Counted from the stretch's first letter, positions 18,152-27,609 are shown. The stretch: 64,000 nt of DNA from Alphaproteobacteria bacterium CG1_02_46_17 (GCA_001871905.1 MNUG01000009.1:1-64000); one strand, 5' to 3'. Made by a program: numbers and translations. Notes: generated from the sequence alone by a model not told the origin.

Positions 18152-19256
18152 TTTTCTCCCCTGTGTCCTGTTGTGCTTTTGCATCTTGTTTCTGGTGATC
18201 AGCCCCTATTGCCTGCTCCAGATTGGCATAACCACCCTTTTCAAGCAAGCTTTCGAGATCATCCTTGATTTTTTGAACCAGATTTGGCCCTGCAAACACC
18301 AGTCCGGAGTAGATTTGAACCAGCGAGGCTCCCGCGCGGATTTTGGCGTAGGCGTCCGCACCGCTTGAGATTCCACCCACACCAATGATCGGGATTGCCC
18401 CTTTGGTCAGGGCATAGAATTTGCGAATTATCTCGGTTGATTTGTCAGTCAGTGGCGCGCCGCTTAGCCCGCCTTTTTCACCGGCAAAAGAGGAGGGTAG
18501 AAAATCGGGGCGGGCAAGAGTGGTGTTGCTTAGAACCACGCCGTCAATTTTGAGGTCAAGCAAAACGGACGCAATGTCCGAGAGTTGGTCATCCGTCAGA
18601 TCAGGAGCCAGTTTAACCAGTATCGGCGGCGGATTCGTTCCACAAGAGTTCTTACGTTCTTGCATGATTGCTGTCAGGAGTTCGGTCAGAGGTTCTTTTT
18701 CCTGCAAATTGCGTAGGCCCGGCGTGTTGGGAGATGAAATGTTGATGGTCAGATAATCTGCCATCGGGGCCAGTGTGCGGATCAGAGAGGTGTAATCTTT
18801 GGCAGGATTGGTCTGATCTTTGTTCATCCCGATATTGATGCCCAGCACGCCATTGGGGCGCGGTTTCTGGCGAAGAAATTTTTCGAGATTTTGTTTGAAA
18901 TTGGCAACGCCCAGATTCGGGAATCCCATGCGGTTGATGACGGCACGATGTTCAGGGCACCGGAAAATACGCGGGCTCGGGTTGCCTGATTGTGGTTTGA
19001 TGGTTACGGTTCCGGCTTCGATGAATCCAAACCCCAGATGAAAAAGTCCAGAGATACTTTCAGCATTCTTGTCAAAGCCTGCAGCCAGCCCCACCGGATT
19101 GGGAAATACCCTGTCCCAAAGGGCAAGCCTGAGGGAGGGAGGGTTGCGTTTGGGTGGAAGCACCCACGACGGAGCGTAGCGCAAAGCCTTGAGCGTGAGT
19201 TTATGCGCGGTTTCCGGTTGAATTAAGAAAAGCAGTGGGGAGAGCGTTTTATACAT
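18135..19256 (-). CDS. pyrD: Dihydroorotate dehydrogenase, quinone-dependent (class 2)
   Basis: 373 residues with the class 2 N-terminal membrane-associating helix (MYKTLSPLLFLIQPETAHKL). FMN-site segments: GLAAGFDKN, NRMGFPN, ININISSPNTPGLR with the catalytic Ser, LSNTTLARP, IGVGGISSG. It oxidises dihydroorotate to orotate and passes electrons to quinone. A roughly 20-residue Lys/Gln-rich tail extends beyond the usual end. It overlaps pgsA by 8 nt and the EAL gene by 17 nt, so the genes are translationally coupled. Confidence 0.95.
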   Translation of the reverse strand: MYKTLSPLLFLIQPETAHKLTLKALRYAPSWVLPPKRNPPSLRLALWDRVFPNPVGLAAGFDKNAESISGLFHLGFGFIEAGTVTIKPQSGNPSPRIFRCPEHRAVINRMGFPNLGVANFKQNLEKFLRQKPRPNGVLGINIGMNKDQTNPAKDYTSLIRTLAPMADYLTINISSPNTPGLRNLQEKEPLTELLTAIMQERKNSCGTNPPPILVKLAPDLTDDQLSDIASVLLDLKIDGVVLSNTTLARPDFLPSSFAGEKGGLSGAPLTDKSTEIIRKFYALTKGAIPIIGVGGISSGADAYAKIRAGASLVQIYSGLVFAGPNLVQKIKDDLESLLEKGGYANLEQAIGADHQKQDAKAQQDTGEKNVKSA

Positions 19257-19803
19257 CGAGATGTTTCAAGCCTTCTTTCATGTATGTCCATCCGGTCATC
19301 ATGGTGAGGATGGTTGCAATTGTTAAAAGGCTGTAACCCATTTCCCAGTTTGGCGAGAAAACTTTTTCGCCCCAGTCGCCCATAATCAAAAAGCCGAGCG
19401 AAAACATCTGTGCTGTAGTTTTCCATTTCGCCAGATTGGAGACAGGGAACTTGATATTTTGCGGCCCAAAAAATTCACGAAGGCCGGACACCAGAAATTC
19501 ACGGCACAAGATAATGGTCACCGGAATGCATCCCCACCACGGTAAGTTGTTGTTGGCAAGCAAAGTAATCAACACCGTCGCGATAAAGATTTTATCTGCC
19601 ACGGGGTCGAGAAATTTTCCGAAGGCACTTTCGAGTTTATAGCGGCGGGCAATGTATCCATCCAGCCAGTCTGTCAGACATCCTGCCGTGTAAATTCCAA
19701 GTGCCGTCCACGCGGCCCATTCAGAATTAATGAGCATCATCGCAACAAGAATCGGAAGCGACATCAGCCGTCCGACCGTAATATAGTTCGGTAAGTTTCG
19801 CAT
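19249..19803 (-). CDS. pgsA: CDP-diacylglycerol-glycerol-3-phosphate 3-phosphatidyltransferase
   Basis: 184 residues with about four or five membrane segments. It carries the CDP-alcohol phosphotransferase motif D-G-x2-A-R-x8-G-x3-D-x3-D (DGYIARRYKLESAFGKFLDP). It makes phosphatidylglycerophosphate, the committed step to phosphatidylglycerol and cardiolipin. Length and the N-terminus MRNLPNYITVGRL match PgsA. First gene of the packed pgsA-pyrD-EAL-yejA-kdsB block. Confidence 0.93.
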   Translation of the reverse strand: MRNLPNYITVGRLMSLPILVAMMLINSEWAAWTALGIYTAGCLTDWLDGYIARRYKLESAFGKFLDPVADKIFIATVLITLLANNNLPWWGCIPVTIILCREFLVSGLREFFGPQNIKFPVSNLAKWKTTAQMFSLGFLIMGDWGEKVFSPNWEMGYSLLTIATILTMMTGWTYMKEGLKHLDV

Positions 19804-19910
19804 GGTTCATTTTTAAGCGATAAGTTTTTTTAATTCAACAACTTATCAAGAGATATGCACGGCTTGCATAGACAGCGAGACGTCATTTTCATAATATATA
19901 TCAGCGAGGA

Positions 19911-20345
19911 TTAGTCTTCCAGCTTCAGGGGAGCGCCAGTTGATTCGGTGATGTTTTCGAGATTGATGTCGAGGCAGACGTTGAATTCGGTCAGGTCGAG
20001 GTTCTTCTCTGCATTTTTTGGCATCATGATCTTGTTGGTAATGCAATATTCAATCAAGGCTGCGGAAATAAAGTCTGCGGTCAGGTTGATGAATTTCTGT
20101 TCGAAGGTTTTTTCATCAAAAAAGGTCAGGGTAATGGCCTTGGGGGTTTCCCGGACATTATAATCCCCCTGAATAGGAGCTTTGAACTGTTTCATGGAGT
20201 GGAATTCATATTCGGCGGTTCCGGCATAGCGCGCGCGAATGATCCGCCCTTCCGGAAATTTCATGCCCAAAGAGGCACCATAGTTGCGGATGGCGATGGT
20301 TGTTTCGCTGTGTGAAAATATCAATCGGCGTATTTCTGTTGCCAT
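19911..20345 (-). CDS. Conserved-looking hypothetical protein
   Basis: 144 residues, soluble, no signal peptide or membrane segment, a mix of strands and helices (MATEIRRLIFSHSETTIAI; later AEYEFHS and KAITLTFFDEKTFEQKF). I cannot assign a family. It is separated from pgsA by 107 bp and is divergent from the pilus locus across a 258-bp gap. Confidence 0.6.
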   Translation of the reverse strand: MATEIRRLIFSHSETTIAIRNYGASLGMKFPEGRIIRARYAGTAEYEFHSMKQFKAPIQGDYNVRETPKAITLTFFDEKTFEQKFINLTADFISAALIEYCITNKIMMPKNAEKNLDLTEFNVCLDINLENITESTGAPLKLED

Positions 20346-20603
20346 AAGTCTCTCGTGAGTGTTTTTCTTTTTATATATTATATTTTTTTATGTGCTGGAT
20401 TGCTCGAACAAAATACGAATCTACCTGTTTTTTTTTATTTTGCAACATCCTGATCTTCAAGTTTTTTTTACGATTGCGAGGTAGTCTGAGGAGTGAGGGT
20501 TAAGGATTGCCCCGTGATTCTTTGGAACTACTCTTATTATATACCTTGTGTTTCCGCCCCTTGAAAGGGATAAGTCAGGAGATACAAGGAGCCCCTTTTA
20601 AAT
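20346..20603. promoter_or_regulatory. Intergenic control region ahead of the pilus operon
   Basis: A 258-bp AT-rich gap between the minus-strand hypothetical and the plus-strand pilus genes. It contains the TATA-rich stretch TTATTATATACC (20534-20545) and a strong AAGGAG at 20587-20592. It must hold the start of the pilus transcript and of the divergent gene. No convincing -35/-10 pair or sigma-54 element was found. Confidence 0.35.
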
Positions 20604-22511
20604 GTGCCTGCAAGTGGAAAATTTATGGAAGTTATTGATTTAACAGGAAAAGACGAGGATCAGAACAAAAGTTCTGGTGGTGCAGGGTTGCCTGCGCGTC
20701 CCGATCAAATCAAAGCCCTTGATGCAAAGGAGCTTGTCAGGGCAGGTGGACATGGGCTATCGCGGCGGAGCGGAGGCGTTGCGGGACGCTATATTGATGA
20801 GGATGGACGGGGGCATTCCAGTGAGGCAGATGGTCGCGGACGTATCGGTGAGCGCATGGTCGCTCAGGGGATTATCACTCAGGAGCAATTGAATGTTGCC
20901 TTGCAGGAAAAGAAAATTACCGGAAAATTGCTGGGACAGGTTCTGGTTGATCTCGGATTTATTGGCGAGCAAATTCTGATCGAGTTTCTGGCCAAATCCA
21001 GTGGCCATGAGGTTTTTGACCCCAAAACGACAATCTTTGATGGTGAGGCGTTGGTTCTGGTTGATAAGGAGCAGGCCAAGAAGTTGCGTGTCCTCCCGAT
21101 TTCCTACCGGAATAATGTCGTTGTCGTTGCGATGGTTGATCCGTACGATATTGTGGCGACCGATGGATTAAAGAGAATTCTGCCCAAGGGCACCGAGGTT
21201 CGTTGCAAAGTTACGACAGCCACGATCCTTTCTGATGCTATTGATGCAGCTTATGGATATTCCAGCTTGATCGAGGATATTCTTAAGGAGTTGGATGACG
21301 GTACGGTTAACCCTGATGATGTCGCCAAGTTGAATGAAGACAAGGCTTATAGCCATCCGGTTGTGCGATTGGTCAACGCGTTGTTGATTGATGCCGTTAA
21401 AACAGGTGTTTCGGATTTGCACTTTGAGCCGGAAGAGAACTTTGTCCGTTTGCGGTACCGTTTAGACGGCGTGTTGTTTACCGCCCAGATTTTGCACAAG
21501 AAGATATGGAACGGGGTGTCCCAGCGGATTAAAATTATGTCGAAGATGAATATTGCCGACAAGCTGTCTCCGCAAGATGGACGTTTCAATCTGAATATCG
21601 GAGACCGTGAAGCGGACTTTCGTGTTTCATCCTTACCAACTGTCCATGGCGAAAATATTGTTCTTCGTGTTTTGGATAAGAACGCCAGTATTAAGCCATT
21701 GGTAAAATTGGGATTTAGTGAAGACAATCTGAAAAGAATCCGAATGGCGCAAGCACGCCCCGAGGGGATTATTATTGTGACCGGCCCGACTGGTTCGGGT
21801 AAGTCAACTTCTCTTTACTCAATGATTAATGAAATCAATAAGGTAGAGGTGAATATTCAGACATTGGAAGATCCTGTTGAATATTCTTTGCCAATGATCA
21901 GGCAAACCCATGTGCGGGAAGGAATTTTGACGTTCGCGGACGGTATTAAGGCTTTGCTGCGTCAGGATCCGGATATTATCTTTATCGGAGAGATCCGTGA
22001 CGGGATGACAGGAGATATGGCGCTTAAGGCGGCGATGACTGGTCACCAAGTTTACACAACCCTCCACACTAATGATTCGTTTGGCGCCATTCCGCGTCTG
22101 GTCGATATGGGATTAAAGCCCGGAATGATTGCGGGAGCGATTATCGGGGTTTTTGCACAGCGTCTGGTTCGTGTATTATGTGAAAACTGTAAGGAAGAAC
22201 ATCACCCCAACGAAGAAGAATGTCAAATTCTGGGTGTCTCTTCGGGTGAGGCTCCTAAAATTTTCAAAGCCCGTCAGGGTGGGTGTCCAGTGTGCTCTGG
22301 CCAAGGATATAAGGGGCGTGTGGCGATCGCAGAGATCTTGTTATTGGATGAAGATCTGGACGAGATTATTGCGCGCGGGGGCACAAAAGTAGAAATGAAG
22401 CGTGTGGCTCAACAAAAGGGATTCAAAAGTATGCGAGATGATGGTATCCTCAAAGTCCTTGATGGGGTCACGAGCATTGAAGAAATCGCTGGCGCCGTTC
22501 ACGTTTATTAG
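20604..22511 (+). CDS. pilB: Type IV pilus assembly ATPase (PilB/MshE/GspE family) with MshEN-like N-domain
   Basis: 635 residues. A disordered N-terminal stretch of about 70 residues precedes an MshEN-like domain (RIGERMVAQGIITQEQL, then LLGQVLVDLGFIGEQ). MshEN domains bind c-di-GMP. The ATPase core has Walker A GPTGSGKST, Asp box VEDP-type (LEDPVEYSLP), Walker B DPDIIFIGEIRD, His box TTLHTND, and a tetracysteine zinc site (CENC...CPVC). It drives pilus extension in the cytoplasm. GTG at 20604 has a good AAGGAG site; the ATG at 20625 is the alternative. Confidence 0.93.
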   Translation: MPASGKFMEVIDLTGKDEDQNKSSGGAGLPARPDQIKALDAKELVRAGGHGLSRRSGGVAGRYIDEDGRGHSSEADGRGRIGERMVAQGIITQEQLNVALQEKKITGKLLGQVLVDLGFIGEQILIEFLAKSSGHEVFDPKTTIFDGEALVLVDKEQAKKLRVLPISYRNNVVVVAMVDPYDIVATDGLKRILPKGTEVRCKVTTATILSDAIDAAYGYSSLIEDILKELDDGTVNPDDVAKLNEDKAYSHPVVRLVNALLIDAVKTGVSDLHFEPEENFVRLRYRLDGVLFTAQILHKKIWNGVSQRIKIMSKMNIADKLSPQDGRFNLNIGDREADFRVSSLPTVHGENIVLRVLDKNASIKPLVKLGFSEDNLKRIRMAQARPEGIIIVTGPTGSGKSTSLYSMINEINKVEVNIQTLEDPVEYSLPMIRQTHVREGILTFADGIKALLRQDPDIIFIGEIRDGMTGDMALKAAMTGHQVYTTLHTNDSFGAIPRLVDMGLKPGMIAGAIIGVFAQRLVRVLCENCKEEHHPNEEECQILGVSSGEAPKIFKARQGGCPVCSGQGYKGRVAIAEILLLDEDLDEIIARGGTKVEMKRVAQQKGFKSMRDDGILKVLDGVTSIEEIAGAVHVY

Positions 22512-22555
22512 TTTCTTTCTCGCTGTAACGTCCTGTTGCTGCGGGGTTTCACAGA

Positions 22556-23782
22556 GTGGAGGTTACCATTCAGCCCTATAAGTACAAAGCTTATAATGCT
22601 AAAGGTCGTCCGATTCGTGGCGTGGTTTCTGCCGCCAACGAAGTAGATTTGTATAACCAGCTTCAAGGTGCGGGGATGGAGCTGGTAAGCTGTGCCCCTG
22701 TTTCTGCCCGTCGAAGTAGCGGGATTGCGCTGCTCCGACCAAAAGTTAAAACACGCGATTTGATCCAGTTCTTTATGCATCTGGAACAAATGCAGGCGGC
22801 TGGTGTGCCAATGCTTGATTCTTTGGCCGATGTTCGGGATTCTGCGGAAAACCAGACATTGAAAGATATTATGACGGATGTTCACCGGAGTGTGTCTGAT
22901 GGAAGTTCGTTGTCAGAATCTTTGGCGGCTTATCCGAAGGTCTTTTCGAATCTTTATATTTCCCTGATTGAGGCTGGTGAAGAGACTGGTAATCTGGAGA
23001 TGTCTTATTCCCAGTTGATTAAATATCTGAAATGGATTGATGAGATGCAATCCAAAATCAAAAAGGCGACGCGCTACCCGACGATTTTGTTGGTTGTGGT
23101 CGTTTTGACGATTACGGTGATGATGGGGGTGGTCGTCCCCCAGATCGTCGGTTTTATCAAGAATTTGGGACAGGAATTGCCGGTTTATACCACAGCATTG
23201 ATGGCGACGTCCGAATTTTTCCAGGAATATTGGTGGGCGGTTCTCGCGGCTCCGGTTATTATGTTTTTCGTGTATAAATCCTTGCGCAAGAGTTCTGAAG
23301 GTTTCGCCTATCAGATGGATACGTTGTGGTTGCGCCTTCCGATTATGGGGCCTTTGATTCGGAAAATCTCGATTGCCCGTTACTCTCAAACCTTCGGCTC
23401 ATTGTTCTCAAGCGGGATTGATGTGATTAATTGCTTGAAATCGTCTCAACAAACCGTAACCAATCTAGCCTTGATCGAAGCTTTGGAAATTGTTCAGGCG
23501 CAGGTTCAGTCAGGCTCCCCCTTATCGGCGGCATTTGGCGCGTCAGGCGAATTCCCGACGCTGGTGACGCGTATGATCAAGATCGGTGAAGAGTCCGGTA
23601 ATCTTACTCCGGTTCTTAATCAGGTATCGGAATTCTACACAAGGGATGTTGATGAGGCGGTTCAAGGATTGATTACGATGATTGAGCCTATGCTAACCGC
23701 ATTACTTGGTGGTATGATCATGTGGATTGCTGTCGCTGTCTTTGGCCCGATTTACTCTAGTTTTGAACATATTGAAATGTAA
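22556..23782 (+). CDS. pilC: Type IV pilus inner-membrane platform protein (PilC/MshG/GspF family)
   Basis: 408 residues with two T2SSF domains. The first carries FFMHLEQMQAAGVPMLDSL and IEAGEETGNLEMSYSQL; the second FGSLFSSGIDVINCL and KIGEESGNLTPVLNQV. Three hydrophobic segments lie near residues 170, 225 and 380. It couples the PilB motor to pilin extraction. The GTG at 22556 gives the family N-terminus (YKYKAYNAKGRPIRG), but the best Shine-Dalgarno, GGAGG, lies inside codons 2-3, just ahead of an ATT; the start is uncertain by a few codons. Confidence 0.93.
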   Translation: MEVTIQPYKYKAYNAKGRPIRGVVSAANEVDLYNQLQGAGMELVSCAPVSARRSSGIALLRPKVKTRDLIQFFMHLEQMQAAGVPMLDSLADVRDSAENQTLKDIMTDVHRSVSDGSSLSESLAAYPKVFSNLYISLIEAGEETGNLEMSYSQLIKYLKWIDEMQSKIKKATRYPTILLVVVVLTITVMMGVVVPQIVGFIKNLGQELPVYTTALMATSEFFQEYWWAVLAAPVIMFFVYKSLRKSSEGFAYQMDTLWLRLPIMGPLIRKISIARYSQTFGSLFSSGIDVINCLKSSQQTVTNLALIEALEIVQAQVQSGSPLSAAFGASGEFPTLVTRMIKIGEESGNLTPVLNQVSEFYTRDVDEAVQGLITMIEPMLTALLGGMIMWIAVAVFGPIYSSFEHIEM

Positions 23783-23794
23783 CGGTTGGTTGTT

Positions 23795-25435
23795 ATGTCT
23801 GCACTTTACCCTTCGATTATATCCCCGACACGATGTGTTCTCCTTATTATGGACGAAGGGGTCGGCGTTTATGTGTCGTCCGGACGAGGTGTTTCGTTTA
23901 TTGATTCCTATCATTGGCGCGAGTCAGGCTTTGAAGAAAAGCTTTCAGACGCTATTTCCCGAAGTGGCGCTGTGTCTGTTGTAATTTTGAATGATGCGGT
24001 CGAACAGCATTACAGGAAAGAGAAAGTTCCTGTCCTTTCCTTCTTTGATAAAGCTAATATCATTCAACGTCGGTTAAATGTGGCGTTCCCGAATTTCTCC
24101 ATGCGGGCGGCGGTGGTTCTGAAAGAGGGAACCAAGTTGATCCGTGAAGCGGCCGCCAATGAAAAAGATGTGGTCAAGGGCGATCTTTATCTGTTCGCAG
24201 CCGTCCCTTCTACAGAAGCTTTTGGACGTATTATGAGTGCGGTTTCAAGCGTGGACGCCCAGATTGTCGGCTATGGTTTATTACCTGTTGAATCGACCCC
24301 TCTGGTTGATGCTTTGGTGAAAAAGCTGGCTAGCAGAAAGACAGGAATTGGTGGAGCGCGTTGGTCTATTCTGATTTCCCAGCATCGTGGCGGAGGATTG
24401 CGTCAGATCGTTGTCCGGAATAACGAGTTGGCGTTGACCCGTGTCACGCCGGTGATCGAGCCTGACCCTGAAAGTCCGGGAGCGTGGGCAGCTGATGTTT
24501 CTCAAGAGCTTCAGGCAACATTGAGTTATTTGTCCCGTTTCGGTTATACGCCGGAAGATGGTCTTGATATTATGGTCGTTGGTGACTCCTTATACACCGA
24601 GCCATTGGAGGGGATGATTTATGCCCCTTGTAACTATACCACCCTGACCTTGAAAGAAGCGTGTGACCTTATAGGTATCCGTGTTCTTGATCGGGGTGAG
24701 GAGCATTTCTCGGACGCGTTGCATGTCGGATGGGTCGGGCGCAAAGCCATGCTTGATTTGCCGCTGGTTTCCCGAGAAATCAATTCGATTAAAAAACCTC
24801 GTCAGGCGGCGATGGCGTTTATGGTTTTATGTTCGATTGGAGTTTCTGGTGTTGCAGCTTATGCTGTAGACGAGGCGATGCGGCTTTATCGGACAACCGT
24901 TAACATTGAAGTCGCTCAGGAACAGAAGAGAAAAATTGATGAGATTTACGCTGAAGAATTGAAGCGTAAAGAAAGTATGGGGATTGATGTTCCTTTGATT
25001 AAAGGGTCGTTGGCGATCAATAAATTGATATCTGATGCGGCGATTGATCCTTTGGTTGTTCTGGATGCCATTAGTAGGGAATTGCAGGATATCCGACTGG
25101 ACGGATTTGAGTTTAATAATACAGGGTCTGAGCCTGCAGAAACATTGAGCCCTGGAACTAATCTTGCGGACCGTAGAACCGAACTGCTGCTGAAAATGAG
25201 CTTTGCCGGATCTGTTGATGCGGTGAAGGGGAATGAGGAGCTTGATAAGCTGGTGGATCGTCTGAATAGTCGTCTGGAAGAGATCGGTTATAAGGCGCAA
25301 GTGAACAAACAGTTGCAAAAATTTACGTATGATTCCGCAGTCGATAGTCAGGCAGGGATAATTGCAAAGGTCCGAGCTGCACAAGACAGATATAATGCCG
25401 AAGTTAAAGTCGTGAGGGTCAAGAAAAATGGTTAA
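23795..25435 (+). CDS. GspL-like pilus assembly protein (PilM-like domain fused to PilN-like domain)
   Basis: About 546 residues. The first 330 have the mixed alpha/beta look of an actin-like (PilM/GspL cytoplasmic) domain (CVLLIMDEGVGVYVS; LDIMVVGDSLYTEPL). A single membrane helix follows at about 335-355 (AAMAFMVLCSIGVSGVAAYAV), then a coiled coil and a periplasmic ferredoxin-like region (VLDAISRELQDIRLDGFEF), as in PilN. PilM and PilN are normally separate; the joined form resembles GspL. ATG at 23795 preferred over TTG at 23786. It overlaps the next gene by 8 nt. Confidence 0.75.
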   Translation: MSALYPSIISPTRCVLLIMDEGVGVYVSSGRGVSFIDSYHWRESGFEEKLSDAISRSGAVSVVILNDAVEQHYRKEKVPVLSFFDKANIIQRRLNVAFPNFSMRAAVVLKEGTKLIREAAANEKDVVKGDLYLFAAVPSTEAFGRIMSAVSSVDAQIVGYGLLPVESTPLVDALVKKLASRKTGIGGARWSILISQHRGGGLRQIVVRNNELALTRVTPVIEPDPESPGAWAADVSQELQATLSYLSRFGYTPEDGLDIMVVGDSLYTEPLEGMIYAPCNYTTLTLKEACDLIGIRVLDRGEEHFSDALHVGWVGRKAMLDLPLVSREINSIKKPRQAAMAFMVLCSIGVSGVAAYAVDEAMRLYRTTVNIEVAQEQKRKIDEIYAEELKRKESMGIDVPLIKGSLAINKLISDAAIDPLVVLDAISRELQDIRLDGFEFNNTGSEPAETLSPGTNLADRRTELLLKMSFAGSVDAVKGNEELDKLVDRLNSRLEEIGYKAQVNKQLQKFTYDSAVDSQAGIIAKVRAAQDRYNAEVKVVRVKKNG

Positions 25436-26072
25436 GGGGTTATCCAACAAGATTGTTTTCTTTATCCTTTTTCTGCTGTTTGTTGGCGGCGCCGGTGGCT
25501 ATCTGGTCTATGAATATTTGATGCCTGCGCGCGAGGGAGCGGAACGCGAATTATCTGCCACCAAAGCGGCTATTGATGCAAAATATCAGGAAGTTGCCAA
25601 GATGAAGGAAGAGTTCATTTTGTTGCAAAGCCAGTTGCGGGATTTCAAAAATCTGGAAGCCAGAGGGTTCTTTGGCGATCAGGATCGCGCACAAGCTACA
25701 GAGAATTTTTCCAAGCTGGTTGATCGTACGGGGCTCTTGCAGGCCAATTTGAAATATGAAGCAGGTAAAGTTGTTGTCAATAAAATGGCGGAGGATGCCA
25801 AGCAGATTGTCATCAAATCCCGTGGCCAGATCAATATTGAGAGTCTGGATGATGTTGATGTCTATACATTGTTGAAATATATGCAAGAACGTTACCCGGG
25901 TAGTGTTGATGTTACCAAGGTTACACTGGAGCGTACCGAAACATTGAATGCGGATATGTTGCGGCAAATCGGAGGAGGAACTCCTGTCCCTCTCGTCAAG
26001 GGCGTCATTGAGTTTGATTGGAGAACGATGACATCTCGTGATGTTACCGCGCCGCAAGGTGGAGGAATATAG
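25428..26072 (+). CDS. PilO/MshJ-like pilus alignment protein
   Basis: 214 residues. Short cytoplasmic start, one membrane helix (VFFILFLLFVGGAGGYLVY), a coiled coil (AERELSATKAAIDAKYQEV), then a compact periplasmic domain. Size, topology and position between the PilN-like and PilP-like genes fit PilO, which bridges the inner-membrane platform and the secretin. Sequence identity to PilO is low by eye, so the call relies on topology and context. Confidence 0.75.
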   Translation: MVKGLSNKIVFFILFLLFVGGAGGYLVYEYLMPAREGAERELSATKAAIDAKYQEVAKMKEEFILLQSQLRDFKNLEARGFFGDQDRAQATENFSKLVDRTGLLQANLKYEAGKVVVNKMAEDAKQIVIKSRGQINIESLDDVDVYTLLKYMQERYPGSVDVTKVTLERTETLNADMLRQIGGGTPVPLVKGVIEFDWRTMTSRDVTAPQGGGI

Positions 26073-26073
26073 A

Positions 26074-26739
26074 ATGTTAGCTTATACCTATCGTATTGAT
26101 CGTCGATTATTGGGTCTGTTTTGTGCTGGTGTTTGCGCTGTGTCAGTTTTTGGCGCAGGAAGCGTAACGGCGCGTGCGGAAACGGGTTCTGCAAATGGCG
26201 GAGTTGCTTCTTCCTCGGCACCGACCTTCGGGACAACAGATTCTGTCGCTGCGCTGTCAGATGACGAGTTGCCTCCAGAGGTGAAAATTCTACAAAGTAT
26301 AGAGAAGGAAATCAGGGAAAAGTATAAAAAACAGATTTATGTGCGTGCTCAAGTCCCATCCCTGTTTTTTACTCCTGCTCAACATGCCCTATTGCGTGAG
26401 GCGCGGGTTGGATTTAATACGCGTGTTCCTACCTTTCAGGATTTGAAAGATTCTGGTGATCCGAATGACCCGAATTACAGACCGCCAACTTCGTTGCGTG
26501 AGGTAACTTTGAGCGGGATATTATACAATTCTCCTGATGACTGGACGGTTTATCTGAACAAGGCGCGTGTTACGCCTGACTCTATTCCATCCGAAGTGGT
26601 TGATATCAAAGTCTTCAAAGACTATATCGAATTACGTTGGTTTGATCAGATTTCCAACCAGATTTATCCGGTCCGCCTAAGGCCAAACCAAAGATTTAAT
26701 TTGGATGCGCGCGTGTTTTTGCCCGCCAAATCCTCATAA
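26074..26739 (+). CDS. PilP/MshK-like periplasmic pilus protein
   Basis: About 221 residues. A signal-type hydrophobic segment (LLGLFCAGVCAVSVFGAGSVTARA) is followed by an Ala/Ser-rich linker. The C-terminal domain reads REVTLSGILYNSPDDWTVYL ... PVRLRPNQRFNLD, the small beta fold of PilP, MshK and GspC homology regions that contacts the secretin. The ATG at 26074 follows GGAGGA; the frame extension to 26038 is rejected because it overlaps the upstream gene. Confidence 0.72.
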   Translation: MLAYTYRIDRRLLGLFCAGVCAVSVFGAGSVTARAETGSANGGVASSSAPTFGTTDSVAALSDDELPPEVKILQSIEKEIREKYKKQIYVRAQVPSLFFTPAQHALLREARVGFNTRVPTFQDLKDSGDPNDPNYRPPTSLREVTLSGILYNSPDDWTVYLNKARVTPDSIPSEVVDIKVFKDYIELRWFDQISNQIYPVRLRPNQRFNLDARVFLPAKSS

Positions 26740-26759
26740 TCGATCTGGAGCGTATCGTT

Positions 26760-27515
26760 GTGTCTGAGCCCGTTTTTCTCGCTGTAAAGGTTTCTGCTTT
26801 GCGCGCTGGCTATGGTCGCAAGGAAGTCCTACATGGCATTGATCTGTCGGTTGATGTCAGTCAGACTTACGGGTTGATTGGCTTGAACGGGGCGGGAAAA
26901 ACAACTCTGGTTAAAACAGTTCTTGGATTGAAAGAGCCGATATCGGGTGATGTCGCCGTCTTTGGAAGAAGCTCCCGGAATGCTGATGTTCGACTTGATG
27001 TGGCTTATTTGCCCGAACGTTTTGATCCTCCATGGTTTTTATCGGGTGGAGAATTTATCGATTTTGCAGTCTCTTTGTATGGGCGGCAGGTCAGTCGTGA
27101 GGATAAAACCCGTTTTTGCGAAGCGCTCTCCCTTGATGCTGCGGTTTTGTCGCAACGCGTCCAGACCTATTCCAAAGGGATGCGTCAGAAACTTGGGTTG
27201 ATTGCAACGGTCTTGACGGGATGTAAAATATTAATCCTCGATGAGCCGATGAGTGGTCTTGATCCGCTGGCGCGATCTTTGGTCAAGAGTATGTTGATTG
27301 ATGTCCGGCAAGAGGGGCGTACCATCTTGCTGAGCAGTCATATTTTATCGGATATGGATGAAATCTGCGATTTTGTGTCGGTTGTCCATCAAGGGGATTG
27401 TTTATTCACTGGTACACCTGCTGCGATGCGCGAGAGTACAGGTGAGGAGTCTTTGGAAAAGGCGTTTCTTAATGTTATCGGCCATGTGCCAAGAGTTCTA
27501 GGCAAGGTGGCGTAA
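26760..27515 (+). CDS. ABC transporter ATP-binding protein (PilH-like candidate)
   Basis: 251 residues, one ABC cassette: Walker A GLNGAGKTT, signature YSKGMRQKLGL, Walker B ILILDEPMSGLDP, switch LSSHIL. The class matches ATPases of ABC-2 exporters (NatA, GldA, PilH). It sits between the PilP-like and TPR genes; its likely permease is at 34481. In Myxococcus xanthus, PilH and PilI form such a transporter needed for pilus formation. GTG start at 26760, 9 nt after GGAG. Confidence 0.85.
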   Translation: MSEPVFLAVKVSALRAGYGRKEVLHGIDLSVDVSQTYGLIGLNGAGKTTLVKTVLGLKEPISGDVAVFGRSSRNADVRLDVAYLPERFDPPWFLSGGEFIDFAVSLYGRQVSREDKTRFCEALSLDAAVLSQRVQTYSKGMRQKLGLIATVLTGCKILILDEPMSGLDPLARSLVKSMLIDVRQEGRTILLSSHILSDMDEICDFVSVVHQGDCLFTGTPAAMRESTGEESLEKAFLNVIGHVPRVLGKVA

Positions 27516-27609
27516 ATGGTGTATCATTCTGTTCGTGGTTTTGGGCCGCGTCATTTATATCCGGCCTCTTTTGGTTCTATATCCATTCTATGTCCACCAG
27601 GTGAGAAGT

